This document shows, one piece after another, positions 16,918 to 25,776 of a stretch of DNA of 64,000 nt (its first letter is position 1; each line of letters begins with the position of its first letter). The position numbers and the translations under genes are program-made. This stretch comes from Humitalea rosea. Its GTDB lineage: Bacteria; Pseudomonadota; Alphaproteobacteria; Acetobacterales; Acetobacteraceae. The notes under the pieces are model-generated. The model was given only the letters and a program-made list of their open reading frames with translations, did no database searches and had not been told where the DNA came from. Location: the NCBI RefSeq assembly GCF_003253705.1, contig NZ_QKYU01000001.1, positions 1-64,000 of the forward strand. The letters run 5' to 3'.

Positions 16918-17618
16918 CGGACCAGCCCGACCAGCCGGCCCTGCACCCGCACCCGGTCCGGGCCGAAGATGCGGGTCTCGTAGCGCGGGTTCGCCGCTTC
17001 CAGCGCGATGGAATTGCCGCGCCGGCGCAGGCGCTTCAGCGTCACCTCGTTCTCATCGACCAGGGCCACGACGATGGAGCCGTTCTCCGCCGTGTCGCCG
17101 CGGCGGATGACCACGGTGTCGCCATCCAGGATGCCCGCGTCCTGCATCGAATCGCCCGCGACCTCGAGCGCGTAATGCTCGCCGCCGGCCAGCATGGCCG
17201 CTGGCACCTCGATCGATTCGCCGGAATCGCGCAGCGCCTCGATCGGCACCCCCGCGGCGATCCGGCCGTAGAGCGGCAAGGACACCGCCGCCGCGTCATT
17301 CGCCGTCCGCACCGCGCCGGGCAGGTTGGGGGCGAAGTTGCCGCGGATGACGTTGGGGGCGAAGCCGGCCGCGGCGGGCAGGGCTTCCGGCGCCGCGCCG
17401 CGCGAATCCGGCAGGCGGATGACTTCCAGCGCCCGGGCGCGATGGGCGCGGCGGCGGAGGAAGCCGCGTTCCTCCAGCGCCGTGATCAGGCGGTGGATGC
17501 CCGATTTCGACTTGAGGTTCAGCGCACCCTTCATCTCCTCGAAGGAAGGGGAGTAGCCGGTGCGGGCCAGATGGCCGTCGATGAAGATGAGCAGCTCGTG
17601 CTGCTTGCGGGTCAGCAT
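16908..17618 (-). CDS. lexA: LexA SOS-response repressor
   Basis: Transcriptional repressor of the SOS regulon that cleaves itself when RecA filaments form on single-stranded DNA. 236 aa. The N-terminal winged helix (about 1-65) begins [18 protein letters not shown]. The autocleavage site is Ala-Gly in GRIAAGVP (about 122-123). The Ser/Lys dyad is in [10 protein letters not shown] (Ser about 157) and EVTLKRL (Lys about 195). ATG 17618 was chosen; an upstream start at 17666 gives an unconserved tail. It has its own promoter region with an SOS box 55 bp upstream, so it is autoregulated although it follows moeA on the same strand. Confidence 0.96.
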   Translation of the reverse strand: MLTRKQHELLIFIDGHLARTGYSPSFEEMKGALNLKSKSGIHRLITALEERGFLRRRAHRARALEVIRLPDSRGAAPEALPAAAGFAPNVIRGNFAPNLPGAVRTANDAAAVSLPLYGRIAAGVPIEALRDSGESIEVPAAMLAGGEHYALEVAGDSMQDAGILDGDTVVIRRGDTAENGSIVVALVDENEVTLKRLRRRGNSIALEAANPRYETRIFGPDRVRVQGRLVGLVRKY

Positions 17619-17672
17619 GGAGGTGGAGAATCCTCGCCAGGGCGTCACGAACAAAGCAGCAACCAATGCGAT

Positions 17673-17687
17673 GTTCTAGGAAGGTTC
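17673..17687 (-). promoter_or_regulatory. LexA-binding SOS box (alphaproteobacterial type)
   Basis: The plus strand reads GTTC (17673-17676), seven bases, GTTC (17684-17687): a perfect match to the GTTC-N7-GTTC direct-repeat operator known for Alphaproteobacteria. It lies 55 bp upstream of the lexA ATG, inside the 135-bp gap after moeA. Confidence 0.88.
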
Positions 17688-17753
17688 CCGGCGGGGCGTC
17701 AAGGGTTTTCCACAAGATAGGCGCTTGATTCACAACGCCGATTCGCAGGCGCG

Positions 17754-18989
17754 TTACACGCCCATCGCGATCAGGTCCAGAACCTCCACCGCCGAACCCG
17801 CCGGCAGCGCCGCGGCGCCGGGCGCGCGCTTCAGCAGGCCCTCCGCATGGGCCAGGGTCTTCAGCATCGAACTATCCTGCCGCGCCGCCGGCGTCGCGAC
17901 CAGCCGCCCGGTGGCGTCCCGCGTCAGGGCGCAGCGCAGGTAATCCTCCCGCCCGTCGTTCTCGGGCAGGTCCATGCCGGCGATGGCGGGCTGGAAGGCG
18001 GGGGCGGTCTCCGCCCGGCCTTGCAGCCGCCGCAGCGCCGGCAACAGGAACAGCACCCCGCAGACCAGCGCCGAAACGGGATTGCCCGGCAGGCCCAGAA
18101 GCGGGACGGCGCCCAGCCGGCCCCAGATCAGCGGCTTGCCCGGCCGCATCGCGATCCGCCAGAAGCCGCGCTCGAAGCCCTCCGGCGCCAGCGCCGATTG
18201 CACGAGGTCATGCGCGCCGACGCTGGCGCCGCCGGTCGTCACCAGCAGGTCGAAGCCCCGCGCGGCCTGGGCCATGCCCTGGAACGCCGCCTCGGTATCA
18301 CCCGCGATCGGCAGCACCGAGGGCACCGCCCCCGCCGCCAGGCACAGCGCCGCCAGCGCATGGGCGTTGGAGGAGACGATGCCGCCCGGCGGCAGCGGCT
18401 CGCCCGGCAATGCGATCTCATCCCCGGTCGCCAGGATGCCGATACGCGGCGCGCGGGTGACGGAGACCCAAGGATGGTTCGCCGCGGCCAGCAGCCCGAT
18501 GTCGCGGGCGGTGAGGGGGCGCCCGGCCTGGAGCAGCCTCTCGCCCGCCGAAAAATCCAGCCCCGCCTTGCGGATCCAGCGCCCGGCCCGGGGCTGTTCG
18601 GTGGCGGTGACCTGGCCATCGGCCTCGGTCGCATCCTCCTGCAACAGGATGGCGTCGGCCCCCTCGGGCACGAAGCCGCCGGTGAAGATGCGGATGGCCT
18701 GACCGGCCTCGACGCGCCCCGGATAGGGATGCCCCGCCGGGGCCGCGCCGATCACCGTGAGCGGCACCCCCACCGCCGCATCCGCCGCGCGCAGCGCATA
18801 GCCATCCATGGCCGAGACATCGGCCGGCGGCTGCGTCAGCCGTGCCGCGACCGGCCCGGCCAGCACCCGGCCCTGCGCCTGGGCCAAGGCAATGGTTTCG
18901 GCCGGCAAAGGCGAGAGTGCGGCCAGGATGCGCGCGCGTGCCTCCTCGACGGCCAGCATAGGTTCAGGGGGCATGGGTTCAGGGGGCAT
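17754..18989 (-). CDS. moeA: molybdopterin molybdotransferase MoeA
   Basis: Inserts molybdate into adenylylated molybdopterin to form the molybdenum cofactor used by enzymes such as the sulfite dehydrogenase and arsenite oxidase in this window. About 401-411 aa. Motifs seen: [12 protein letters not shown] (about 59-70), TGDEI (in [15 protein letters not shown]), and [17 protein letters not shown], which together are the family core. Three in-frame ATGs (18989, 18974, 18959) arise because a 15-bp unit is duplicated. The shortest form ([12 protein letters not shown]) fits the family N-terminus best; the longest overlaps moaC by 11 bp. Confidence 0.92.
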   Translation of the reverse strand: MPPEPMPPEPMLAVEEARARILAALSPLPAETIALAQAQGRVLAGPVAARLTQPPADVSAMDGYALRAADAAVGVPLTVIGAAPAGHPYPGRVEAGQAIRIFTGGFVPEGADAILLQEDATEADGQVTATEQPRAGRWIRKAGLDFSAGERLLQAGRPLTARDIGLLAAANHPWVSVTRAPRIGILATGDEIALPGEPLPPGGIVSSNAHALAALCLAAGAVPSVLPIAGDTEAAFQGMAQAARGFDLLVTTGGASVGAHDLVQSALAPEGFERGFWRIAMRPGKPLIWGRLGAVPLLGLPGNPVSALVCGVLFLLPALRRLQGRAETAPAFQPAIAGMDLPENDGREDYLRCALTRDATGRLVATPAARQDSSMLKTLAHAEGLLKRAPGAAALPAGSAVEVLDLIAMGV

Positions 18990-18990
18990 G
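18961..18990. repeat. exact 15-bp tandem duplication at the moaC stop / moeA start
   Basis: The unit ggttcagggggcatg occurs twice, at 18961-18975 and 18976-18990. It contains both the moaC stop (TCA, 18979-18981) and a moeA start (CAT), so it duplicates the whole stop/start junction and adds the residues MPPEP in frame to MoeA. Confidence 0.95.
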
Positions 18991-19461
18991 GAAATCGCCC
19001 GAGCGGCCGCCGGATTTCTGCACCACGCGGATATCCTCGATCCGCATCGCGCGGTCGGCGGCCTTCAGCATGTCATAGACGGTCAGGGCGGCGATGCTGA
19101 CGGCGGTCAGCGCCTCCATCTCCACGCCCGTGGGGCCGGTGGTCTTCACCAGCGCCTCGATCTCCACGGTGTCGGGCGCGACCAGGGTCAGATCGACCGT
19201 CACCTTGGACAGCGCCAGCGGATGGCAGAGCGGGATCAGATCCGCGGTGCGCTTGGCCCCCATGATCCCGGCGAGCCGGGCCACGCCCAGCACGTCACCC
19301 TTGCCCGCGCGCCCCGCCTCGACCAGCGCGAAGGTGGCCGGCAGCATCACCACGCGGCCGCGCGCGGTGGCGATGCGCAAGGTCGGCGCCTTGTCGGACA
19401 CATCGACCATGGCGGCTGCCCCGGTCGCGTCGAAATGGGTGAGGCTGGGCTCGCGCCCCAT
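18979..19461 (-). CDS. moaC: cyclic pyranopterin monophosphate synthase MoaC
   Basis: Second enzyme of molybdopterin synthesis, converting the MoaA product to cyclic pyranopterin monophosphate. 160 aa, normal length. Conserved stretches are [16 protein letters not shown] near the N-terminus, [12 protein letters not shown] (about 77-88) and [20 protein letters not shown] (about 115-134), with the catalytic Lys/Asp region in [14 protein letters not shown]. It abuts trpC (1-bp overlap at 19461) and overlaps moeA, forming trpD-trpC-moaC-moeA. Confidence 0.95.
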   Translation of the reverse strand: MGREPSLTHFDATGAAAMVDVSDKAPTLRIATARGRVVMLPATFALVEAGRAGKGDVLGVARLAGIMGAKRTADLIPLCHPLALSKVTVDLTLVAPDTVEIEALVKTTGPTGVEMEALTAVSIAALTVYDMLKAADRAMRIEDIRVVQKSGGRSGDFHAP

Positions 19462-20297
19462 CAGGCGGCTTCGACCATGGCGCGGGCGGCGGCCTCGACA
19501 TCGACCTCGCGCAGCAGATGCTCGCCGACCAGGATGCAGCGCGCCCCCGCCTCGGCCATGCGATGCACATCGGCGGCGGTGCGCAGCCCGGATTCGGCCA
19601 CCGGCAGCCGGTCGGGCGGGACCAGCGGGGCGAGGCGCTCGGTCGTGGCGATATCGGTGACCAAGGTGCGCAGGTTGCGGTTGTTCACCCCGATGAGCCG
19701 CGTCTCCAGCCCGAGGGCGCGTTCCAACTCGCGCTCGTCATGCACCTCGGCCAGCACCGCCATGTCCAGGCTGCGGGCGATGGCCTCAAGCTCCCGCGCC
19801 TGGTCATCCGACAGCGCGGCAAGGATCAGCAGGATGCAATCGGCGCCCATGGCCCGCGATTCGAACACCTGCCAGGGCGAAATGAGAAAATCCTTGCGCA
19901 GCACCGGCAGCTTGCAGGCGGCGCGCGCGGCGACGAGATGCTCGGCCGCGCCCTGGAACCAGGGGGCGTCGGTCAGCACGGAAAGGCAGGCGGCGCCCCC
20001 GGCCTCATAGGCGCGGGCCAGGGCGGCGGGCTCGAAGGGCTCGCGGATCACCCCGCCGGAGGGCGAGGCCTTCTTGATCTCGGCGATCAGCCCGATCCGG
20101 CCCTCAGAGATGCGTTCGCAGAGCGCGCCCACGAAGTCGCGCGGGCGGGGCGCATTGGCGGCGGCGGATTCGATCGCCGACTGGGACTTGGCGCCAGAGC
20201 GTTGGCGCACCTCCTCCACCTTATCGGCCAGGATCCGTTTGAGGACATCCGGCAGATCGGCGTCGAGCCCGTAGGCTGAGGTGAGGATGTCGGGCAT
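19461..20297 (-). CDS. trpC: indole-3-glycerol-phosphate synthase
   Basis: Fourth step of tryptophan synthesis, closing the indole ring of carboxyphenylaminodeoxyribulose phosphate. 278 aa TIM barrel without a fused TrpF domain. Motifs: [13 protein letters not shown] (about 91-103, catalytic Lys), [15 protein letters not shown] (about 151-165), [10 protein letters not shown] and a C-terminal GEHLLRE phosphate loop. It starts immediately after the trpD stop (20298), so the two are co-transcribed and probably translationally coupled. Confidence 0.95.
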   Translation of the reverse strand: MPDILTSAYGLDADLPDVLKRILADKVEEVRQRSGAKSQSAIESAAANAPRPRDFVGALCERISEGRIGLIAEIKKASPSGGVIREPFEPAALARAYEAGGAACLSVLTDAPWFQGAAEHLVAARAACKLPVLRKDFLISPWQVFESRAMGADCILLILAALSDDQARELEAIARSLDMAVLAEVHDERELERALGLETRLIGVNNRNLRTLVTDIATTERLAPLVPPDRLPVAESGLRTAADVHRMAEAGARCILVGEHLLREVDVEAAARAMVEAA

Positions 20298-21323
20298 TCA
20301 GGTCTCTCGGGCGGGTGTGGGGGCGGTGGCGACGCGCAGCCGCTGCAGCACGCCAAGGGCGGCGCCGCTGTCCAGGCTCGTCGCGGCGAGCCTGGCGCCT
20401 TGGCGCAATTGGGTGGCCTTGCCCGCCACGACCAGGGCCGCGGCGGCGTTCAGCACAACACAGTCACGATACGGCCCGGTGGCGCCTTCCAGCAGCGCCA
20501 TCAGGGCCAGGGCATTCTCGGCCGGATCGCCGCCGCGCAGCCCCTCGGCGGGGGAGGCGCGCAGCCCGGCATCCTCGGGGGTGACCGCGAATTCGGTGAT
20601 CACGCCATTCTCCAGCGCCACCACCTGCGAGGGGCCGGCGATGGTCAGCTCATCCAGCCCCTGGCCATGCACGAGCCAGGCGCGCTCGGTGCCGAGGCGG
20701 GAGAGGGTCTCGGCCATGGGGCGCAGCCATTCGGGCGCGAAGGCGCCGGTCAGCTGCCGCTTCACCCGCGCCGGATTGGCCAGCGGGCCCAGCAGGTTGA
20801 ACAGCGTGCGGGTGCCAAGCTCGACCCGGGGGCCCGCGGCATGGCGCAGGGCGGCGTGGTGGCGCGGGGCCATCAGGAACACCATCCCGGCCTCGGCCAG
20901 CACGGCCGGCAGCCGGTCCATCGGCACATCCATGGCGATGCCGAGCGCGCTCATCGCATCCGCCGCGCCGGAGCGGGAGGAGAGCGCGCGGTTGCCGTGC
21001 TTGGCGACCGGCACGCCGCAGCCCGCCACCACGAAGGCGGTGGCGGTGGAGATGTTCAGCGTCCCCGCCGCATCGCCGCCGGTACCGACGATGTCCATGG
21101 CATCCTCCGGCGCCTCGATCGCGACCATGCGGGCGCGCATGGCGCGGACGGCGCCGGTCATCTCCGCGACCGTCTCGCCGCGCACGCGCATGGCCATGAG
21201 CAGCCCCGCGATCTGCGCGGGCGTGGCCTCGCCGGCCATGATGATGCCGAAGGCGTGCTCCGCCTCGGACTCGGCCAGACGCTCGCCTGCGGCGAGGCGC
21301 GCGAGGACGGGCTTCAACGACAT
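20298..21323 (-). CDS. trpD: anthranilate phosphoribosyltransferase
   Basis: Second step of tryptophan synthesis, joining anthranilate and PRPP. 341 aa. The PRPP/anthranilate signature is present as [18 protein letters not shown] (about 78-95), followed by [21 protein letters not shown] (about 107-127). First gene of the trpD-trpC-moaC-moeA run. The glutamine amidotransferase gene trpG, often next to trpD in Alphaproteobacteria, is not adjacent; a DUF5675-like gene lies 80 bp upstream instead. Confidence 0.95.
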   Translation of the reverse strand: MSLKPVLARLAAGERLAESEAEHAFGIIMAGEATPAQIAGLLMAMRVRGETVAEMTGAVRAMRARMVAIEAPEDAMDIVGTGGDAAGTLNISTATAFVVAGCGVPVAKHGNRALSSRSGAADAMSALGIAMDVPMDRLPAVLAEAGMVFLMAPRHHAALRHAAGPRVELGTRTLFNLLGPLANPARVKRQLTGAFAPEWLRPMAETLSRLGTERAWLVHGQGLDELTIAGPSQVVALENGVITEFAVTPEDAGLRASPAEGLRGGDPAENALALMALLEGATGPYRDCVVLNAAAALVVAGKATQLRQGARLAATSLDSGAALGVLQRLRVATAPTPARET

Positions 21324-21403
21324 GAAGGATGGTTACCGGGTGTCACGGAGCGACACGTCGCGCGATGCCGGCTCCAGGTCAAGGATGGGCTGGCGGGCGC
21401 CCT

Positions 21404-21901
21404 CTAGCCGGCCCAGGCCGCGCAGCTTGCCAGCGCGGGCATGCTTCCCTCGACGCGGATGGTGACGGTCAGCACCTGCTTGGTATTGCCGACCCCGCCG
21501 CCCGCCAGCTTCCAGATCAGCACGAAGGATTCCCGGCTGGTGGTCAGCTTGCCGCCCTCCAGGAAGCCGACGCCGACGCAGCCCTCCAGATGCGAGGGCA
21601 CCGCCGCCGGATGGAACAGGATGTTCTTTTTCTTGGTCTGCTCGGCATCCTTGCCGAGCCAGGGATTGAGCACGTAGGAGTTGTACTTGCTGTGCCAGTA
21701 CATGGTGGAGTTGGCGTAGTCCTGGCCGCCCTCCATCTTCACGTAGCCATCCATGCGTTCCAGCGTGTCGAAGCAAATCCCGCCGACCCAAAGCTCCCCG
21801 ACCAGCCCATGGGCCGGCTTGGCATTGCCGCCCTCCGGTGCCTTCGGCAGGTTCTTGAGGTAGGTATTGCCGCGCACATAGCGCAGGACAGTATCGGCCA
21901 T
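21404..21901 (-). CDS. DUF5675-like protein
   Basis: 165-aa protein of unknown function. Its layout resembles DUF5675: a strand with ICFDTLER (about 37-44), then EGCVGVGFLEGGKLTTSRESF (about 105-125), which corresponds to the family's GCI-x-GxxxxxxLxxSxxxF block. Proteins of this type are often found near phage or cell-wall genes, but nothing of that kind is present here. ATG 21901 gives MADTVLRYVRG; a longer frame to 22108 has no coding character. It is on the same strand as trpD and 80 bp upstream of it; co-transcription is possible. Confidence 0.6.
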   Translation of the reverse strand: MADTVLRYVRGNTYLKNLPKAPEGGNAKPAHGLVGELWVGGICFDTLERMDGYVKMEGGQDYANSTMYWHSKYNSYVLNPWLGKDAEQTKKKNILFHPAAVPSHLEGCVGVGFLEGGKLTTSRESFVLIWKLAGGGVGNTKQVLTVTIRVEGSMPALASCAAWAG

Positions 21902-22134
21902 GCCTGTGTCTCCGGCGCGTGGTGCCGCGCGTGGTATAAAGCCTACCGGCAAGCTCCTGCGTGTAACAAGCCGTCGGCAAATGCCAAAACCGGCATCGTA
22001 ATGGCCGTCCTGGCGCCAACCCATTGTTAATACAGGCCGTGGTGGGAAGGCTCCTCGCGCCTTTGTCAAATACGCCCCGGGCCGGATGGCGCTCGCCTGG
22101 GGTTGCACCTAGGCTCCGCGCAAGAACGAATTCC

Positions 22135-22140
22135 GGAGGA
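22135..22140 (+). promoter_or_regulatory. strong ribosome binding site of the tctC-like gene
   Basis: GGAGGA at 22135-22140, five bases before the ATG at 22146, fixes the start of the Bug/TctC gene. Confidence 0.7.
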
Positions 22141-22145
22141 AAGCC

Positions 22146-23126
22146 ATGGTCCGCAACTGGGCCCGCGATTGGACAAGGATCACGCTGGCGCTGCTTGCCC
22201 TGGCTGGCTGGGGCGGTGTCGCCGGTGCCCAGGTGCCGGATCGTCCGGTCCGCATCATCGTCCCCTTCGCCCCCGGCGGCACCAGCGACATCGTTGCCCG
22301 CGTGATGGCCGAGGGCGCCTCCGCCCGCCTGCCGCGCGGCGTCGTGGTGGAGAACCGCTCCGGCGCCGGCGGCAATATCGGCGCGGCCGAGGCGGCCCGC
22401 GCCGCGCCGGACGGCACCACCCTGCTGCAATGCGCCTTCGGCCCCTGCGGCGCGAACCCCGCGCTCTACGCCCGGCCCGGCTATGATTTGCATGAGCTGA
22501 CCGGGGTGATCCTGACCGGGGCGGTCCGCAACGTGATGACCGTGCGCAAGGACCTGCCGGCCACGACGCTGGCCGAGGTCATCGCCTATGGCCGCAGCCA
22601 GCCGAACGGGCTGACCTTCGCCTCCTCGGGCGTCGGCGCCTCCAACCATCTGGGGCCGGAGCTGCTGCGCGCGAAACTCGGGGTCGCCTGGACGCATGTG
22701 CCCTATCGCGGCAGCGCGCCGGCGATCACCGATCTGGTCGGCGGGCGGGTGGATGTCTTCTTCGACAACCTGCCCTCGATCCTGCCTCATATCCGGGCAG
22801 GCTCGGTGCGGGCGATCGCGGTGCCGGCGGCCGAGCGGGTGCCGGAACTGCCCGATGTGCCGACCTTCGCCGAGGCCGGCGTGCCGGGGGTGGTGATCGA
22901 CAGCTGGTTCGGCTTCATGGCGCCCGCCGCGACGCCGCCGGCGACCATCGCGGCGCTGAACGCGGCGTTTGCCGGCGCGCTCGCCGATCCCGCCGTGCGG
23001 GCGCGGTTGCAGGGCCTCGGCGTCATCCCGCTCGGCAGCACGCCTGAGGAGATGAATATTTTCGTCGCGTCCGAAACCGCCCGCTGGGCCGAGGTCGTCC
23101 GCGTCGCCGGGATCCGCGCGGAATGA
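22146..23126 (+). CDS. Bug/TctC-family tripartite tricarboxylate-type solute-binding protein
   Basis: Periplasmic binding protein of the Bug family, 326 aa. A cleavable signal peptide (about 1-28, ending AGA-Q) is followed by the signature RPVRIIVPFAPGGTSDIVAR (about 32-51). Mid-protein VPYRGSAPAITDLVGGRVDVFFDNLPS is the conserved ligand-binding part. No TctA/TctB membrane genes are nearby, as is usual for this expanded family. It overlaps the enolase-superfamily gene by 4 bp (ATGA), so the ligand may be the substrate of that enzyme, for example a sugar acid. Confidence 0.9.
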   Translation: MVRNWARDWTRITLALLALAGWGGVAGAQVPDRPVRIIVPFAPGGTSDIVARVMAEGASARLPRGVVVENRSGAGGNIGAAEAARAAPDGTTLLQCAFGPCGANPALYARPGYDLHELTGVILTGAVRNVMTVRKDLPATTLAEVIAYGRSQPNGLTFASSGVGASNHLGPELLRAKLGVAWTHVPYRGSAPAITDLVGGRVDVFFDNLPSILPHIRAGSVRAIAVPAAERVPELPDVPTFAEAGVPGVVIDSWFGFMAPAATPPATIAALNAAFAGALADPAVRARLQGLGVIPLGSTPEEMNIFVASETARWAEVVRVAGIRAE

Positions 23127-24346
23127 GCGCGCCAAAAATCACCGGGCTGCGGACCATCCGCATCGCCGAGCGCGCCAACATCCTGTGGCTGGAGATCAGC
23201 ACCGATGACGGGCTGACCGGCCTCGGCGAGGCCTTCCGCGGGGCGGCGGCGGTGGAGGCGGTGATCCATGAGACCATCGCCCCTTACCTCATCGGCCGCG
23301 ACGCGCGGGCGATCGAGCCGGTCTCCCGCGCGCTGCTGCACCCCTATGTCGGCTTCGGCGGGTCGAGTGCCGAGGTGCGCGCGGCCAGCGCCGTCGATCT
23401 GGCGCTGTGGGATCTGGCCGGGCAGCGGGCCGGGGTGCCGATCCATACCGCGATGGGCGGCGCCTGCCGGGACCGCGTGCGCGCCTACAACACCTGCGCC
23501 GGCTACGACTACAACAGCCGGCAGCACGCGGGCGGGCATGCCGGCCGGCGGGAGCGTCAGCCGGATGAGCCTGTGGCCGGGCCCTATGATGACCAGATCG
23601 CCTTCACCCGCGATGCCGGGGCGCTGGCGCAGTCGCTGCTGTCCGAGGGCTTCTCGGCGATGAAGATCTGGCCCTTCGATCCCTTCGCGAGCCGCGATGG
23701 CGGGCTGACCATAAGGCTGGAGGAGATCGAGGCCGGCATGGCGCCGTTCCGCGCCATCCGCGCGGCGGTGGGCAACAAGATGGAGGTGATGGCCGAGCTG
23801 CATTCGCTCTGGTCCGCCCCCGCCGCCGAACGCATCTGCCGGGCGCTGGAGGAGGTCGATGTCTTCTGGGCGGAGGACCCGATCCACAAGATGGATGATT
23901 GCCGCGCGCTGGCCGACCTGCGCCGGCGGACGCGCGTGCCGATCTGTGCCAGCGAGACGCTGGGCGGCAAGGTCGCCTTCCGCGACCTGCTGGTGGCGGA
24001 TGCGACGGATATCGTGATGCTGGACCTGACCTGGTGCGGGGGCCTGACCGAGGCGCGCAAGATCGCGGCCCTGGCCGAGGCCTTCGCCAAGCCGGTCGCC
24101 CCGCATGACTGCACCGGGCCGGTGACCCTGATGGCCAGCCTGCATCTGGCGATCCACGCACCGACGGCGATCTTCCAGGAGGTGGTGCGGGCGACGCTGG
24201 CGACCTGGTACCGCGACCTGGTGACGGAATTGCCGCGGCTGGAGGGCGGCATGGTGCTGGCGCCGACCGCGCCCGGGCTGGGCACGACCTTGCGGCCGGA
24301 GGTGGCGCATCGGGAGGATGCGGTGGTGCGGGTGGCGTCGCGGTAG
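23123..24346 (+). CDS. mandelate racemase / muconate lactonizing enzyme family protein (enolase superfamily)
   Basis: Predicted Mg-dependent dehydratase or racemase acting on an acid sugar or similar carboxylate. 407 aa: capping domain (about 1-130) then TIM barrel. The metal-ligand triad is in EVMAELHS (about 218-225), WAEDPI (about 248-253) and CASETLGG (about 274-281), and the C-terminal VAPHDCTGPVTLMAS supplies a catalytic His region like that of galactonate dehydratase relatives. The exact substrate is not decidable. It is co-transcribed with the TctC-type binding protein. Confidence 0.85.
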   Translation: MSAPKITGLRTIRIAERANILWLEISTDDGLTGLGEAFRGAAAVEAVIHETIAPYLIGRDARAIEPVSRALLHPYVGFGGSSAEVRAASAVDLALWDLAGQRAGVPIHTAMGGACRDRVRAYNTCAGYDYNSRQHAGGHAGRRERQPDEPVAGPYDDQIAFTRDAGALAQSLLSEGFSAMKIWPFDPFASRDGGLTIRLEEIEAGMAPFRAIRAAVGNKMEVMAELHSLWSAPAAERICRALEEVDVFWAEDPIHKMDDCRALADLRRRTRVPICASETLGGKVAFRDLLVADATDIVMLDLTWCGGLTEARKIAALAEAFAKPVAPHDCTGPVTLMASLHLAIHAPTAIFQEVVRATLATWYRDLVTELPRLEGGMVLAPTAPGLGTTLRPEVAHREDAVVRVASR

Positions 24347-24370
24347 CGGCGGGGCGGTCACGCCGGCTCC

Positions 24371-24955
24371 TCATTCAGGCCAGAGGCAGCGCGGGATGCG
24401 CCGGCGCCCGCCGGCGAAGGTGAGCAGGCGCCCGCAAAGCGCGAAAACCCCCTTGGGCACGCTGTTCCGGTCCTTCATCAGCCGGGTCAGGAAGAATTCG
24501 GTGATGCGCCGGTAGCGTTCGGACAAATCCACATCGGGCAGCAGGAAGGACGGGCCGCGCAGCGCGGTCAGGAAGCCCAGGCGCTGGGCGGCGGTGATGA
24601 GGCTCATGCCGGCGCAGCGCATTGCGCGCTGGCAGGCGCGGCAGATCCAATGCTCCAGCGCCCGCAGCCCGGGCGAGGCGCCGGGTTCGGCCAGCAGATG
24701 CAGCAGCTTCTGCCAGAGGTGCCGCTGGGTCAGGCGGCGGAACTGGCGGGAGACGGTGTCTGGCTTTCCGAAGGCCTCGGGCAGGTCCTTCCAGGGGCGG
24801 CGGGAGGTGGCGATCCAGAAGAAGCCGTCCACGCGCGCGCGCAGATCCTTCACCGGCCGCCCGGCGCCGAGCCAGAGGATGTGGGGGCGCAGCGCATCCC
24901 ATTCGGGCTGGGTCATCGGCTGCCAGGGGCGGGGTGGGGTGTAGTGGCTGGGCAT
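24371..24955 (-). CDS. IS5-type DUF4096-domain protein lacking the DDE catalytic domain
   Basis: 194 aa. The N-terminal half (about 15-90) matches the helix-turn-helix DUF4096 domain of IS5-family transposases: TQPEWDALRPHI, then LRARVDGFFWIATSRRPWKDLPEAFG, then RQFRRLTQRHLWQKLL. The C-terminal half has no DDE motif. It contains a Cys-containing stretch (WICRACQRAMRCAG) and a basic tail that I do not recognise. The frame is intact, so this is either a domesticated DNA-binding protein or a short non-autonomous relic. ATG 24955 chosen; an in-frame start at 24982 adds nine residues. Confidence 0.65.
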   Translation of the reverse strand: MPSHYTPPRPWQPMTQPEWDALRPHILWLGAGRPVKDLRARVDGFFWIATSRRPWKDLPEAFGKPDTVSRQFRRLTQRHLWQKLLHLLAEPGASPGLRALEHWICRACQRAMRCAGMSLITAAQRLGFLTALRGPSFLLPDVDLSERYRRITEFFLTRLMKDRNSVPKGVFALCGRLLTFAGGRRRIPRCLWPE

Positions 24956-25169
24956 AGGGCGGCATCCGAGCGGGGCGCGCATCTTAGCCCGATCCGCCGC
25001 AGAATTGCTGCTTATTTTCCTAGTCTTTGATGCGCGAGATCAGGGGAGATATCGGCGCAATCGCAGGGCCCGGTCGGGCCACACGCCGCGTCTCCCTTCT
25101 GGGGACGGTTCGCCTTGGAGGCGCGGCGGTGATCATTGCCTGCAACCACTGGTTCCATCAAGCCATCGC

Positions 25170-25185
25170 CTCACGATTTCGTGAG
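25170..25185. terminator. inverted repeat downstream of dps
   Basis: CTCACG-ATTT-CGTGAG forms a six-base stem (seven if the inner A/T pair forms), 12 bp beyond the dps stop. It lacks a T-run, so it is at best a weak terminator or an mRNA 3'-end hairpin. Confidence 0.3.
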
Positions 25186-25197
25186 CATCGCCCGCGA

Positions 25198-25719
25198 TCA
25201 GTTCCTGTCGGGGCGGCCGGTTTCGAACAGGAACCACACCCGGCGTTCGCCCTCGTCGATCCAGTTCTCCAGGAGGCTCGCGGTGGCGACGTCGCGGTGT
25301 TCGTCGCAGAGGCCATGCATCTCGCGCATCCGCTGGACCAGGTCGCCGTTGTCGTCACGCAGCTCGGCCAGCATGTCCTGCGGCTCGACGTAATCGGCAT
25401 CGTTGTCGAGCGAACGTTGAAGCCGCGCGATATGGCCGATGGAGCGGAGGGTCGTGCCGCCCAGCTTGCGGGCGCGCTCCGCGATCGCGTCGGTCATGGC
25501 GAAGATCTGCCCGGCCTGCTCGTCCAGCATGAGGTGGTAGTCACGGAAATGCGGACCCGAGACATGCCAATGGAAGTTCTTGGTTTTCAGGTAGAGCGAG
25601 AACACATCCGCGAGCAGCGCCGTCAGGCCGGCGGAGATGTCGCGCGTGGCCTCCTCCGACAGGCCTGTCGGCGTGCGCAGGGGGGCCAGGCGACGCGTGG
25701 CCAGATCTTCTTGTGTCAT
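25198..25719 (-). CDS. dps: Dps-family DNA-protection / ferritin-like protein
   Basis: Mini-ferritin that oxidises and stores iron, using up peroxide and shielding DNA under stress. 173 aa four-helix bundle forming a dodecamer. The intersubunit ferroxidase site is visible in NFHWHVSGPHFRDYHLMLDEQ: the His of the FHWH segment, the later His, and the Asp/Glu of the LDEQ segment. The ribosome site AGAGGA precedes the ATG at 25719. It lies 57 bp downstream of wrbA on the same strand, and both are oxidative-stress genes. Confidence 0.93.
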   Translation of the reverse strand: MTQEDLATRRLAPLRTPTGLSEEATRDISAGLTALLADVFSLYLKTKNFHWHVSGPHFRDYHLMLDEQAGQIFAMTDAIAERARKLGGTTLRSIGHIARLQRSLDNDADYVEPQDMLAELRDDNGDLVQRMREMHGLCDEHRDVATASLLENWIDEGERRVWFLFETGRPDRN

Positions 25720-25776
25720 GGATTGGGGTCCTCTGCGGGCTTCGGAGTGAGGGGGCGCCGTGGTCTGGCGGCAGCG

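Noticed and set aside
24956-25197. Small gene or RNA between the IS5-like gene and dps
   Set aside because: Only one short hairpin (25170-25185) stands out. No coding pattern or tRNA fold was seen.
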